A DNA stretch of 64,000 nt from NCBI GenBank assembly GCA_012064415.1, contig SSNU01000129.1, forward strand, positions 25,968 through 89,967, read 5' to 3'. A model generated the notes under the pieces. The model saw only the letters and a program-made list of their open reading frames with translations, was not told the DNA's origin and searched no databases. Source of the stretch: Gyrodactylus bullatarudis. Taxonomy: Eukaryota; Platyhelminthes; Monogenea; Gyrodactylidea; Gyrodactylidae. Of the stretch, positions 23,101-33,900 are shown piece after piece. Every line of letters starts with the position of its first letter. Position 1 is the stretch's first letter. A program made the translations under genes and the position numbers.

Positions 23101-23559
23101 AATGAATACAACTATGAAAAAATTAATTCGAAATATTTCACCAAAAAATACATTATTTACATTATGCTATATGAATGTATGAGTTTCCACATTGGCCATT
23201 TTATTAATTTCATTTATTTCCCCCTTATATGACTAAATAAAGTAATAAATAATGCAATGCTTATTTATATCTTTATGTTCATTTCAAAATTGTAAAATTA
23301 TTCTTGTGATAACTCTTGATGAAAATATGAAGATATAACGTAAATATTACATGAATTTGTTTCTGCTTGATTGATTTTAAGAATTTTGTTTGTTGATCTG
23401 AGTTTTTGTTAAGATAACACTTGAACCTAAATAGAAGTCAAATTTAAGTTCGAGTGTTTTGCACTTGAAATCTGAAAAACAGAGAATGTCAATACTCATC
23501 AGACCTATTATGAGGTCTATCGTCTATTGTAGAATCAATATTGCTAACCAATAAGATTT
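23101..23559. other. spacer, no gene seen
   Basis: AT-rich sequence between LINE-B and the small unknown frame. No motif identified. Confidence 0.3.
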
Positions 23560-23821
23560 CTTCTAAAAGTATTGTGGTCAAGACCTTTATTTGTACGACA
23601 TAATTCCTAAACATGCTAGAAAAGTTCAACGCTTCCCTCTCAGCAGATACGAAGAATTTGTTAACAAAGTGAAGTCTTCCAAAAATCCCGATGCTTGCCG
23701 AATCGACAAAAATCTGTACAAGATCACTAGAAATTATGATGTTGAAGTTATTGAAAATGAAGAAACTTTGACAAGAAAAAGGGTCAACAATACAGAGAAT
23801 TTACAGATCTACATTACATGA
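23560..23821 (+). other. small unknown coding-like frame
   Basis: An open frame of about 80 codons (KHARKVQRFPLSRYEEFVNK and on) ends at 23821, three bases before the LINE-A ORF1 start. It is hydrophilic and not recognised. It may be the 5' region of LINE-A, an older element fragment, or a host exon after the acceptor-like TTCTTCTAAAAG. I cannot decide. Confidence 0.3.
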
Positions 23822-23824
23822 AAA

Positions 23825-24473
23825 ATGGCACTCGATTTGAATACCTCTATCTCCTCTCTTGAAGAATTTCGCCTCATTATAGCCGAACTCAAAAATGTTA
23901 TTGCCTCTAAAGATGTTATCATTGCTCAGCAAGAGAAGATAATCTCTAATCTCACTAATTCTATACCTATCACTGGAATAACCAAAAAAACTCCTCAGGC
24001 TGTACTCCGTTAAACTATCTCAAAATGGAAATGAACAACCAAAGCAGTTACCCACTACCTCAATGCATACTCTTATTCACACTAAATTCCTTAATGAGAA
24101 GATTGCTGAGGAGATTACTAATGTCATTGATAAACATGCCCCGGATTACATCAAATCTGCCAATCGCACTCGTAAGAATCATGATGGATCTTTCACGACT
24201 TTCATTAAAGGAAACTATGTTATTCCTTCCTCAATAATGCAATCCATACACAATGATCTTAAACTTTCAGCCACTTTTTGTCGTCATAGATCATATGTCC
24301 ATCGACTTATAATTGCAGATAGAGCCAAGAAAGTAGCTACTTCTAATAAACGTGCTTCCTCAGACTCGCCATTAAATGATTCTCTCTATTTTTTCCGCAA
24401 TCCCTCGGCTCCTACTCCGAAAAAGTCAACAGGATTAGTTTCTTCTTACTTATCTGGAACATCAGATCCCTAA
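23825..24473 (+). CDS. LINE-A ORF1 (coiled-coil RNA-binding type), one frameshift
   Basis: Starts MALDLNTSISSLEEF with a heptad-rich coiled coil (residues about 8-50), then continues in another frame after about 23995 (YSVKLSQNGNEQP) to the stop at 24471-24473. The C-terminal half (FTTFIKGNYVIPSSIMQSIH) is conserved in the LINE-C relic at 35.4 kb (TIVKGKTYLSGQIIQSIH). LINE ORF1 proteins bind element RNA. The frameshift makes this copy probably defective. Confidence 0.6.
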
Positions 24474-26641
24474 AGAACTCAATATTCACAATTCGTCAAT
24501 TCCTGCATCAATTCTCTCCAGATATTTTTGTATTAACCGAATCCTGGCTTAAACCATCTGACGATATTTCTCTATTTTTTTCTCAAGGTTATACTTTGAT
24601 CAGAGCTGACAGACTCAATAAGATCGGTGGTGGTGTAGTTGTATTCATTAAATCTTCATTATCTATTATATCCACCAACATCTATTCTAATGCTCCATTT
24701 GAACTAGTTCATGTTAAATTATCTGTCGATGTAAATAATTCTTTCCATTTATTTGCTATTTATAATCCTCCTCCTGTAGCTGCTTCCTCGGAACACGATC
24801 TAACAAATATTATTTCGTCAATTATCAACCCATCTGACAATGTTCTCATTTGTGGAGATTTCAACAGACCCTCATACAACACCTTTTATTATCCTGATAC
24901 CCCATTGTTCAACTTTGCAAGTGATAATAATCTATCTCAAATCATTCCCATTCCCTCAAGAAGCGATAATTTTTTGGATTTATGTTTTACAAATATGTTT
25001 CAACTTAATTTTGGTGGGTCTTTCAAAGATGCTAATTCTGACCATTCCTGCCTATTCATCTCTTCATCTCGCCTAATCAGCCCAGTATATGACTACTCGA
25101 GGCCTCACCTTGTGGTTGATAAAGTCAAATTTTTATCCCTTTCTATGTCTACCCTTGAAACTCATCTTTTTACTCACTCTCATGGTCATATTCATTTAAA
25201 TTTTAATGCCCTATTGGATATCATTACCTGCTCTTCGAGACCGTCAATTAACTCGTGTTCAGATAAAATTTTACCTCAAGAGGCTTATGAGTCCAACGTT
25301 TCCAATGAACTCAAAATAAATCCCAGAAGGGCTTGGAACAAATTAAGATTTCTAGCTAACCGTGAGTCAACTGCCACAATATTTCATGATGTTGATCCTC
25401 AGTCTCTTCAAGATTTTTTTGTCTCCTCTTTTCAGACATTTGATATTGACATCCCTAAATTTCCCTGTGATTTTAATTTCCCTCCTGTTTCTGCTAATCG
25501 AATCATTGACTTACTACTTGACTCAAATTCCATTAAAAGAAAAGACATTTATAATATCTCCATTGAATTATTACTATCTCTGCCCAAAAGATTTTTCCAT
25601 TTATTAGCTGATTATCTCAACCATATTATTTTCACAAGCAACATACCCCCTGAATGGCTCATAATCAAAATTACTCCTATCCCAAAAGTCCACTCTCCAA
25701 AATCCCCCAATGATTTCAGACCAATATCAAATCTTCCCATTTTCTTATCTATCATTGACAATATTATATTAAACTATTTTTCTTCCATTGTTCCCTCGAA
25801 TATTGATCCTTGCCAATTTGGATTTATTAAAGGGAAAAGTACTTCAATCAATTTATTAAAATTTGCTGACCATTGCCATGATCTGAAGTATAAGAACCAT
25901 AAAGTTGCAGTTATTTATTTAGATATTTCTAAGGCTTTCGATCGAATTCCATTTCATTTGATCATCAACTGCTTACTGCCCTATAACCCGTCAACTGCCT
26001 ACCTGAATCTCCTCATATCATTTTTGACAAATAGATCTCAATTTACGTCTATTAATAATAATTGCAGCTCAACGTCGAAGGTTTCCTCGGGTGTCCCACA
26101 AGGTTCCATGATTGGACCCTTCCTATTCAATTTAGTGTTTGCAAATCTTCAATCTCCTTCCCATGATGTCAAGTTTTTCAAATATGCTGATGACCTGAAA
26201 GTGGTTCTTAGCCATCCATCCAAGATTTCCGAAGAAATGTTTGATAAAATATTTGAATTCCTGTTTTCTAAACTCAATAAGCTCTATTTAACCGTAAATT
26301 CATCAAAAACAAAAATAATGCCCCTCTTTAATTCTTCGTTACCTTCGAAATATGAAGTCTACCTCACCAAGACAATTAAAGATCTTGGAATATCCTATGA
26401 CCATAACCTCTCCTTTGCTCCTCATCTAAAAATGGTAAAAAGGAATGCTAACTTTGCAATCATTACCATGAATAATCTTATTAAATCGATATCTCTACGT
26501 TTACTACTTTTTAAACAAGTCATTCTCCCTGCTTTTGACTATTGTTCTGGCCTAATTCGGAATATCTCATCCAAACTCAGTAGTGAACTTGAAAAGATCC
26601 AAAGTCGATTCCTCCGCTCTACCATTGGCCCCTTCTCTTAA
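24380..26641 (+). CDS. LINE-A ORF2: AP-endonuclease and reverse transcriptase
   Basis: Open from 24380 (after TGA at 24377) to 26641, 753 codons, overlapping the ORF1 end in a different frame. No ATG is evident near the start, so translation may need re-initiation or frameshifting. The endonuclease shows WNIRSLKN, FVLTESWL, GGGVVVFI, ICGDFN and SDHSCLF. The reverse transcriptase shows ITPIPK, DFRPISNLP, QFGFIKGKSTSINLL, YLDISKAFDR, SGVPQGSMIGP and FKYADDLK, and ends in KIQSRFLRST. All key RT residues are present. Beyond the stop, frames still encode LLAKSQLFPLWIRRLAF, homologous to LINE-D, so the C-terminus is cut short by a nonsense change. Confidence 0.88.
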   Translation, partial: FSLFFPQSLGSYSEKVNRISFFLLIWNIRSLKNSIFTIRQFLHQFSPDIFVLTESWLKPSDDISLFFSQGYTLIRADRLNKIGGGVVVFIKSSLSIISTNIYSNAPFELVHVKLSVDVNNSFHLFAIYNPPPVAASSEHDLTNIISSIINPSDNVLICGDFNRPSYNTFYYPDTPLFNFASDNNLSQIIPIPSRSDNFLDLCFTNMFQLNFGGSFKDANSDHSCLFISSSRLISPVYDYSRPHLVVDKVKFLSLSMSTLETHLFTHSHGHIHLNFNALLDIITCSSRPSINSCSDKILPQEAYESNVSNELKINPRRAWNKLRFLANRESTATIFHDVDPQSLQDFFVSSFQTFDIDIPKFPCDFNFPPVSANRIIDLLLDSNSIKRKDIYNISIELLLSLPKRFFHLLADYLNHIIFTSNIPPEWLIIKITPIPKVHSPKSPNDFRPISNLPIFLSIIDNIILNYFSSIVPSNIDPCQFGFIKGKSTSINLLKFADHCHDLKYKNHKVAVIYLDISKAFDRIPFHLIINCLLPYNPSTAYLNLLISFLTNRSQFTSINNNCSSTSKVSSGVPQGSMIGPFLFNLVFANLQSPSHDVKFFKYADDLKVVLSHPSKISEEMFDKIFEFLFSKLNKLYLTVNSSKTKIMPLFNSSLPSKYEVYLTKTIKDLGISYDHNLSFAPHLKMVKRNANFAIITMNNLIKSISLRLLLFKQVILPAFDYCSGLIRNISSKLSSELEKIQSRFLRSTIGPFS

Positions 26642-27218
26642 AGGATCCTCCTTGCAAAAAGTCAACTCTTTCCTCTCTGGATCCGCAGACTTGCCTTTTC
26701 CATATCACTTCAAATTTTAACAAGAGTCATCTCCGTCATTGTATTCCACAAGAAACCACGTTAAATTTTCATGTATTATGACTAACACTCACTGCCTGTC
26801 TGTCAAATTAAATATTGACATTTATTGCCTCACAGGTCTCCAGATCCGCAACATCTGCGCCTTTTATATATATTAATCCCAGATCACACAGATTTATCCA
26901 CAAACTATTTTCAAAAACTATAATTCAGATGCTTATTCATTGTATCTTTTCTACATTTATTTTGTATACATCATGCTCAGATTCAAATAATTAATTAAAT
27001 AAATAAAATCTTTCTATCTAAAAGCATATATAGAATTTTTCAGCGAAAACCAAATGTATTTTGGTAAATAGATTATTATTCTAGCTCAAAAATTTTAACT
27101 TTCAAAGTTTAATCTCAATTTACAAGGTTTTAATAAGTATATGATTATTTAGAAAATAAATATAGATTTTATTATAGAATAACTGCATTACACATTTGAG
27201 ATTACTCAAAGGAAATTT

Positions 27219-27842
27219 TTATGTTCTTCTAACTTTTTTAGGACGGAATCCGGGAACTATTCTCAGGGGAGTGTTATCGGTAATTGAAACTATTTTGACA
27301 CCAGTTAATGTGATACCATTCAACCCAGAAGAGATAAAATTATTAATACCTTTAATTCTGACTCTGATGCAGTCAAAACCAAGATTTATAGCTTTATGGC
27401 CGATTGACATACCCACTGTTTGTACCGCCGTAGATGATGACTTTTTAGAATTACTGAAACCTTCAATTCCACATGATGTTATACATAGTGGTCGACCAAA
27501 GCTGTCTGTCAAACACATGACTGTGTTATTTCTATTAGCTCTCAAATTAAGAATCGGAAGATCAGTAAAGTTTTTTCCATTGAATGATGCATTGAAATCC
27601 GAGTATTTGATTCTAGCTTCTTTAGTAATTTTTGGAATAACCACTGAATGGGATGAAGTAATGATTGAATCTGGGACCTGAGATACAATGGTGGAATAAC
27701 TCGTTTTCAAAAATATTATAGATGATCTAATCATTAAGAAATACTGTAAATATAATGATTTTCTTTCGCACACAGACTGTACGGTACAGTAACTATTAAT
27801 AAGAGTAATATTTTTTAAATTCTGACAAAATATCGAAAGCAT
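27219..27842 (-). CDS. MRPS11: mitochondrial small-subunit ribosomal protein uS11m
   Basis: A 207-aa single-exon frame. The C-terminal 120 residues are uS11: NNTVMCLTDSFGRPLC, ITSCGIEGFSNSKKSS, AVQTVGMSIGHKAI, CIRVRIKGI, GLNGITLTGVKIVSITDNTP and the basic end GFRPKKVRRT. uS11 binds 12S/16S-type rRNA on the platform of the mitoribosomal small subunit near the E site. The N-terminus is long, basic and hydrophobic, suited to mitochondrial import. The start Met at 27842 is the first in frame; an internal Met (residue 37) is an alternative. It lies 103 bp from the PTPN4-like start in divergent orientation. Confidence 0.9.
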   Translation of the reverse strand: MLSIFCQNLKNITLINSYCTVQSVCERKSLYLQYFLMIRSSIIFLKTSYSTIVSQVPDSIITSSHSVVIPKITKEARIKYSDFNASFNGKNFTDLPILNLRANRNNTVMCLTDSFGRPLCITSCGIEGFSNSKKSSSTAVQTVGMSIGHKAINLGFDCIRVRIKGINNFISSGLNGITLTGVKIVSITDNTPLRIVPGFRPKKVRRT

Positions 27843-27945
27843 AGAAACACAAATTTATTTTCAATTCAAATTTGTTAAGCTGGTATAAGTAAACACAACA
27901 AATATGAATTTATTTTTTAGTTATGAAAAAGAGATCCTTTTCTAG
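27843..27945. promoter_or_regulatory. 103-bp divergent spacer MRPS11/PTPN4-like
   Basis: Two host genes start head to head across about 100 bp of AT-rich DNA, which suggests a bidirectional promoter. TTTTTTTAG at about 27912-27920 and TTTTCTAG just before the ATG at 27946 could also be splice acceptors of a 5' leader exon or trans-splice sites. Confidence 0.4.
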
Positions 27946-30900
27946 ATGAATTTTCATCATTTTATCAGTTACAATGTTGAAGAAGCAGAGAAATCAAACT
28001 CAGTTCAAGTGCAAACAATTGTCTGTTGTGTTAACTTTTTGGATAATACTTCACTTAACTTCATTGTTTCGGTAATATATAGAATTTTCATTTTTTTAGA
28101 AAGATTGTATTGGACAATACCTTCTTGATCTTGTCTTAGATTATCAGCATATTCTAGAGAAAGAATTTTTTGGCCTTTTGTATGACTATTCTGATCGTAG
28201 CACAAATATTCAAGTATTATTGTATATTTATAGACTACTCTAGCGCTGGCTTAATCCTGATAAGAAAATAATTAAAGTCTACAAAAGTAAGAAGCATAAA
28301 ATTTATTTATTCTCTAGATAATTTAAAATATGTCTTCTATTTAAATTTTCGTTATTATGTTCCCGACCCAATTTACTTACAAGAGGAATATACACGTTAT
28401 CATTTCTTTCTACAATTACGAAAAAACCTTTACAATGGTTATTTCGAAGTATGTGATCAAACTCTCGGTAATCTGGGAGGTCTTATCTTACAAGGTGAGT
28501 TTTTTCTTATTTCATGCTCAAGGAAATTAATTAAATTGACAAAATATCCACCATGACATGACCATGTGGCCTTTAATTAATTTTTCCATTAACTTCCTAA
28601 CTAACTTTCAATTCAAACAGAAATGTAGCTTTAGAGTATAAGTTTTTTTTGATTCTAGATCATCAGTTATGGATCTTTACCTTCCTATATAATATATATA
28701 TTATATATTTCACTTGAGATTCTACGTAAGTTGAGAAGTTACGTTTGATTTCTCATTCCATTCTTGTTTCTCCCTCGCTTATTAACTGTAATTTAGATAA
28801 GAATTCTTTAAAGGATCTGGCTGAAATAGAATAAGTCATTGCAATAATACACTTGATTTGTTTGCAAGGTATTCAAGTTTTTTCCACGCTTCAATTGGTT
28901 GGAATGTGAGGTCGTTCCGAATTGATTCTTCAATTTTTTTGATTCACTCGTGGGTGGCATCTTAGCAATTTTGCCGCTTGCTATTCTAATGAGAATTCAG
29001 AGTTAAGTTGGTGAATAGGTTTCCTATTTAGTTAGATATAGATTTTTATTTATAAAAGTTAGTAAATTCACTAAACTGTGAATCCTCTTGAGTACCGGAG
29101 ATTGTGACCGTGGTGATTTTTTTGGAATTTTCTGGTAAAGAGCAACATATGAGGCAATTCTTCTAGCCCAGATGGGATGAAGATTAGCCTATCCTAAGAG
29201 CTCTTTGTATGAGTAAGGCCCGACGCACGCCCATAGGAATTAAAATTGAAGGTGTTCAGTTTTCTTCATTATACCTAAGGGGCTAGGTTGATAATTATAA
29301 TATATGAGTTCACATTCAGTTTGACGAGAAAGATTTTGATAATTTGGAAAGGAAGTCTGTTGAATTCTTAGATGAAACATAGTGAACACACGTTTTCGGG
29401 TATTAGGGAAAGTTATATTTATTATCAATCAAAACAATAATCTCTATGAGCCAAATTGTATAAAACATATTTGTTTAAATAATATTTGGCTCGGATATAA
29501 ATATGAAATAGTATTCGGGATTATGCTTCTCAACATCCCCCTTCTCTGAGACGAGGCGGCAACTGAGTTTTTCGAGTTGACTTGGGTCGTGTCGTCACTG
29601 GGGCTGGAGTCGGACGAGTTGGAGCCTTCGGAACTTGGGAATCCGGAGTAGGGATCTTCGGGACGATGGTGTTGGGTGTAGGACTCGTAGGATCGGATGA
29701 AGTTGGGATTTTAAATGACGCAACTAATTCTGAGAGTAAGTCTTCAGTGTCATATCTAAGTTTCACATGATTTACGTGCACTGATCGGGTACGGCCTTCT
29801 TCGTTCTCGACATCGAGTAACAAGCCTGTGGATTTCTTGACAATACCTTTCGTCCACCTGGCATTTGGCATGTTGTGCTTGTCATGGAACCAAACTTTTT
29901 GGGAAATCGGGAATCTGGAATTTGGGACTGAAATGGCAATTTTGGGTAAATTTATCGGGTTCATTATAATGAAGTTATCATTAATTATTGATAACTTCGT
30001 GTTCACTCTCCTCCCGAACATAATTTCAGATGGGGATTTGCCATTCAAAGTTGCATTAGGTGTGGATCTATAATAGGACAGAAAGATGTTAATTGCTTCT
30101 TTTTTGGGATCATTTTGATGCTTTAATAAACATCTTTTAAACGTATCAACGAATCTTTCTGCTTGACCATTAGATTGGGGATGATAGGCTGGGGAATTCA
30201 GCAATTTGATACCTTGGGAATCTGCACCATTATCAGAGACTAGACAAGTTATATGTCCAAAGGTAAGTTGAATCTTGTTCAGTTTTTTGATGATGTTTTG
30301 GGAATCGGGATGTTTCATCATTTTGATCTCTGGCCATTTAGAGTAGGAGTCAACGATTATTAGGAAATACATTCCATCAATAGGGCCTGCAAAATCCATG
30401 TGAACACGTTGCCAAGGTTCTTCTGCTTTCGGCCATGGGGTTGGCGGCTGTTGGGGAGGCAGTTTACCATTTATCTGACAAGGTTCACAGATTTTGACAA
30501 AATCTTCTAAATCGTTGTCTATTTTGAACCAGTATACATGCTGTCTAGCGAGTGCTTTCATAGCATTAATGCCACAATGACCGAAATGTAATCGGGTGAG
30601 GACTTCTTTACGAAGTACTCTAGGGATAACGACGCGATCGTGCAATAGGATGCAACCGTTTAGGACTGATAGGGTTTCACGTCTATTATAATAGGGTTTT
30701 ACATCATCGGGTATTGTTTTTGGCCACTCAGTTAAGAGCGCATCGTATACTTGGGACAGAGTAGGGTCACTGTAAGTTTCCAGAGCGATCAAATCGGGTT
30801 GAATAGGGGCTGAACGAAGTGGGGTTTCATCAACTGCTGAAAGTTCGGCAATTACAACATCTTCGTTATTATCGGGATATAAACGAGACAGGACATCAGC

Positions 30901-33900
30901 ATGACCGAAGGACTTAGTCTGAACATATGCAATATCGTAGTCATAGTCCCTTAGAAAAAGTGCCCATCTTTGGAGTCTTCTTGCTGAGGTCTCTTTAATG
31001 CCTTTATTGGGACTGAATATATGCACTAATGGTTTATGGTCTGTTTGAAGTTCAAAGTGACGTCCAAAAAGATATTTATGAAATTTCTCGATTGCGTACA
31101 CAATTGCTAGTCCCTCTTTTTCGATTTGGGCGTATCCTTCTTGAGCTTTATCTAAGCTCTTGGAAAGATAGAAGATGGGGAGCCACCTGTCGTTATGCTT
31201 CTGCATAAGGACAGCACCGATGCCACTTTGGGATGCATCTGCAGCTACGAGGGTTTCGAGTTTGGGATCGAAAAAAGCTAACTGTGAACACTCGGCTAGG
31301 GATTTCTTGATCTCAATGAAGTTCTGTTCACACTTGGGAGACCACCGAAATAGGGAATCCTTCTTGAGGAGAGGTCGGAATGGTTCTTTTAAGGTATGTA
31401 ACTTATCAATAAAGTGACAGAAAAAATTCATTAAGCCAAGGAATGACATCAATTCTTCTTTGGACTTGGGACTTTTTAGCTGTAGGAGATCGCCAACTTT
31501 GCTAGGGTTAGGGCTACGACCATTTTCAGATAGGATACAGCCAAGGAATTCCACACTTTCCTTGCCGAATACACATTTATCAGGATTTAACTTGAGTCCA
31601 GATTTCACAAGTCTTTTAACTACTTCTAGGGTGTAGTTCCATAAGGTGTTCAAGTCTGGGCCCCAGATGAGAATATCATCTATATAGGCTTGGGCATTAG
31701 GGAAATTGTTAAGAACTAAATCGATAATTTGCTGAAAGATTTTTGGGCTGGCTTTACACCATAATTGAGCCTATTACATTGGAATAAACCCCATTTGGTG
31801 TTGATCGTCATCAACTTTTTTGACTCATCGTCAAGCTCAACTTGTAGAAAAGCGGCTGAGAGATCTAAGGTAGTGAAATATTTCGCAGAATGAATTCTTG
31901 AGAAAATATCTTCACTAGTAGGGAGGTTATAGCCATGGTCTAAGACTTGGGAATTAAGACCTGTTGCATAATCAGCACAAACTCGTAAAGAGCCATCTTT
32001 TTTCTTAACAAATAATATAGGAGCAGCAAATAAGGACGTAGCTACTTTAGAGTAGATACCTTTCTCAATTAAAGAATCTACCTCAGACTTGACTAGGGCT
32101 TCGACACCATAAGCGATAGTTCTAGGGTTGCAGAACACTGGTCTAGCATCCTTTTTTAAGGTTAGGGAAGCTTTATGAATACAAAGACCTGGGGACTCTT
32201 CGTTCAAAGCTAAAATCTCACTTATAATATCGTTAACTGATAGGGAGAAGACGTTATAGGGATCAATAGGCTTTATTGTTATGTCGAACGCGTGAATAAG
32301 GTTATTACCGAAAATGTTTTCACCACCAGCGGGAACAACATACAAAAAGCAATTTAGGGTTTTTTGTTCGGTGACAATAGGGACGTTCACATAACCAAGA
32401 ATAGGGATTGCAGTTTGTCCAAGGTATCCAATTTAGGTTTGTGATGTAGGGTATAATTTAGGGCTGCCAATTTCCTCGTAGGTAGTTGTGTTGATTAGGG
32501 ACAGGTCTGCGCCTAAGTCCAGGAGCAACCTGACTGTGGTACCGTTGACAATAGGGTTGACGTACCTTCTGACTGGGGAATGCGGGTCTGATAGGGAGTT
32601 GACCTGAGCAACACTGATCATATTGACACTACGAGTCTTGCAACGTTCTGTCAGATGACCATATCGGTTGCATTTGTCGCATTTCGTGTTTTTATGGGGA
32701 CAATTGTTGCTGAAGTGATTTCTGCCACAAGCCAGACATTTATTCTTCAGTTCGAATGGAAGATTTCTGTTGTTTCGGGAATTTGACCTTCTTCTATTGA
32801 ACTGAGAGGACTTCCTTTTGGAGCCTCCGAGTGGGGTAGTCGTTGGACGACTTTGTCTGTTATTAGGGACTTGGCTGGACACTCTATTGATTGTAGCAAC
32901 TTGATCACGACTGTCAGAGTCAATCAGTCTCCTGGCACGCCTGACTAGGTCGTCTTGGGAGCACTTGGGGTTGGAATCATAGAATGAGGCTAATTGGCTG
33001 TATACTTTAGGGTACTTTGACCTGTTAAAGTTAGATAGAAAATTAAGTGCGAGAAACGATTCGGGATTAGTAAGGTCTGAGAAACTTATCCTTTCGAAAG
33101 CTTTTCTCTGTTCGCCGGCAAAAAGTTCAACGTCTTTGTCACCCATACGATTGTGCAGAAAGTCCAATCGTGTGTTTAACATTGACAGAGATTTTGAAAA
33201 CAGCTCGTCCATAGTACTGACTGTTTCATGATAGGGAATTTGCTCGGGATCAGCCGGACTGACCTTATTGATGTAGCGGGATTGTTCATCCTCGCCAAGG
33301 CACCTTACAAGGGCGCTAACACGTTCAGCTTCGGACACTTTGGGGATGTGCTTCTCAAATATTTTGCCGTGCATTTTGTACCAGCCCATGAATTGGGACT
33401 TGTTGGCTTGGTATTTGGGAGTTGCAGTAACTAAGGATTGCAAATAAGAGGCTGCGGCTAGGGACTTTTCTTCGTCGATAGTTCGCTTTCGTAAAACTTC
33501 CTTGAGGAGTTTCTTGTAGATCTTTTTGTCGACCTTGCTAAACTTTACATCGTCGAGATCCGAATCATCAGAACTTTCGCTACCAGATTGGGGCGTGGTA
33601 ACGGCAGGTTGGGGCACGTTGATGATCGGTTTGGGCATTTTTGCTTGGGCTTTTGAGAAGCGAACCTTGCTGTGACTGCGTTTTGACTTGACCGGGGTAT
33701 CGGGATACCTGATTGGGGTAGGTGGAGCCAACGACTTTGAGCAGCAAGGGCTCATTGGGCGTTTTTCGTTATTGGGGAGTTGTTCGGGAACCTCATCGAA
33801 TTCGGAGCTTGTAAAATTTTTGGTTTGCTCTAGGGCATCATCAGGTTGGACTTGGGCGTGCTTCACAACTTGTTGTTCAGCACCATTTAGGGAACTTCTT

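Larger units (their letters stand above)
23825..27030 (+). mobile_element. near-complete non-LTR retrotransposon (LINE-A)
   Basis: ORF1 and ORF2 occur in order, followed by a non-coding tail to about 27030 that ends in AATAAATAAAATC-type AT-rich repeats. Both ORFs are on the plus strand, between LINE-B and MRPS11. The EN-RT organisation and the motifs SGVPQGS and YADD fit the Jockey/CR1 group. A clear target-site duplication was not found by eye. Confidence 0.82.

Noticed and set aside
27196..27681. 161-codon frame on the plus strand
   Set aside because: It is the antisense shadow of MRPS11, whose minus-strand product is a clear uS11 protein.
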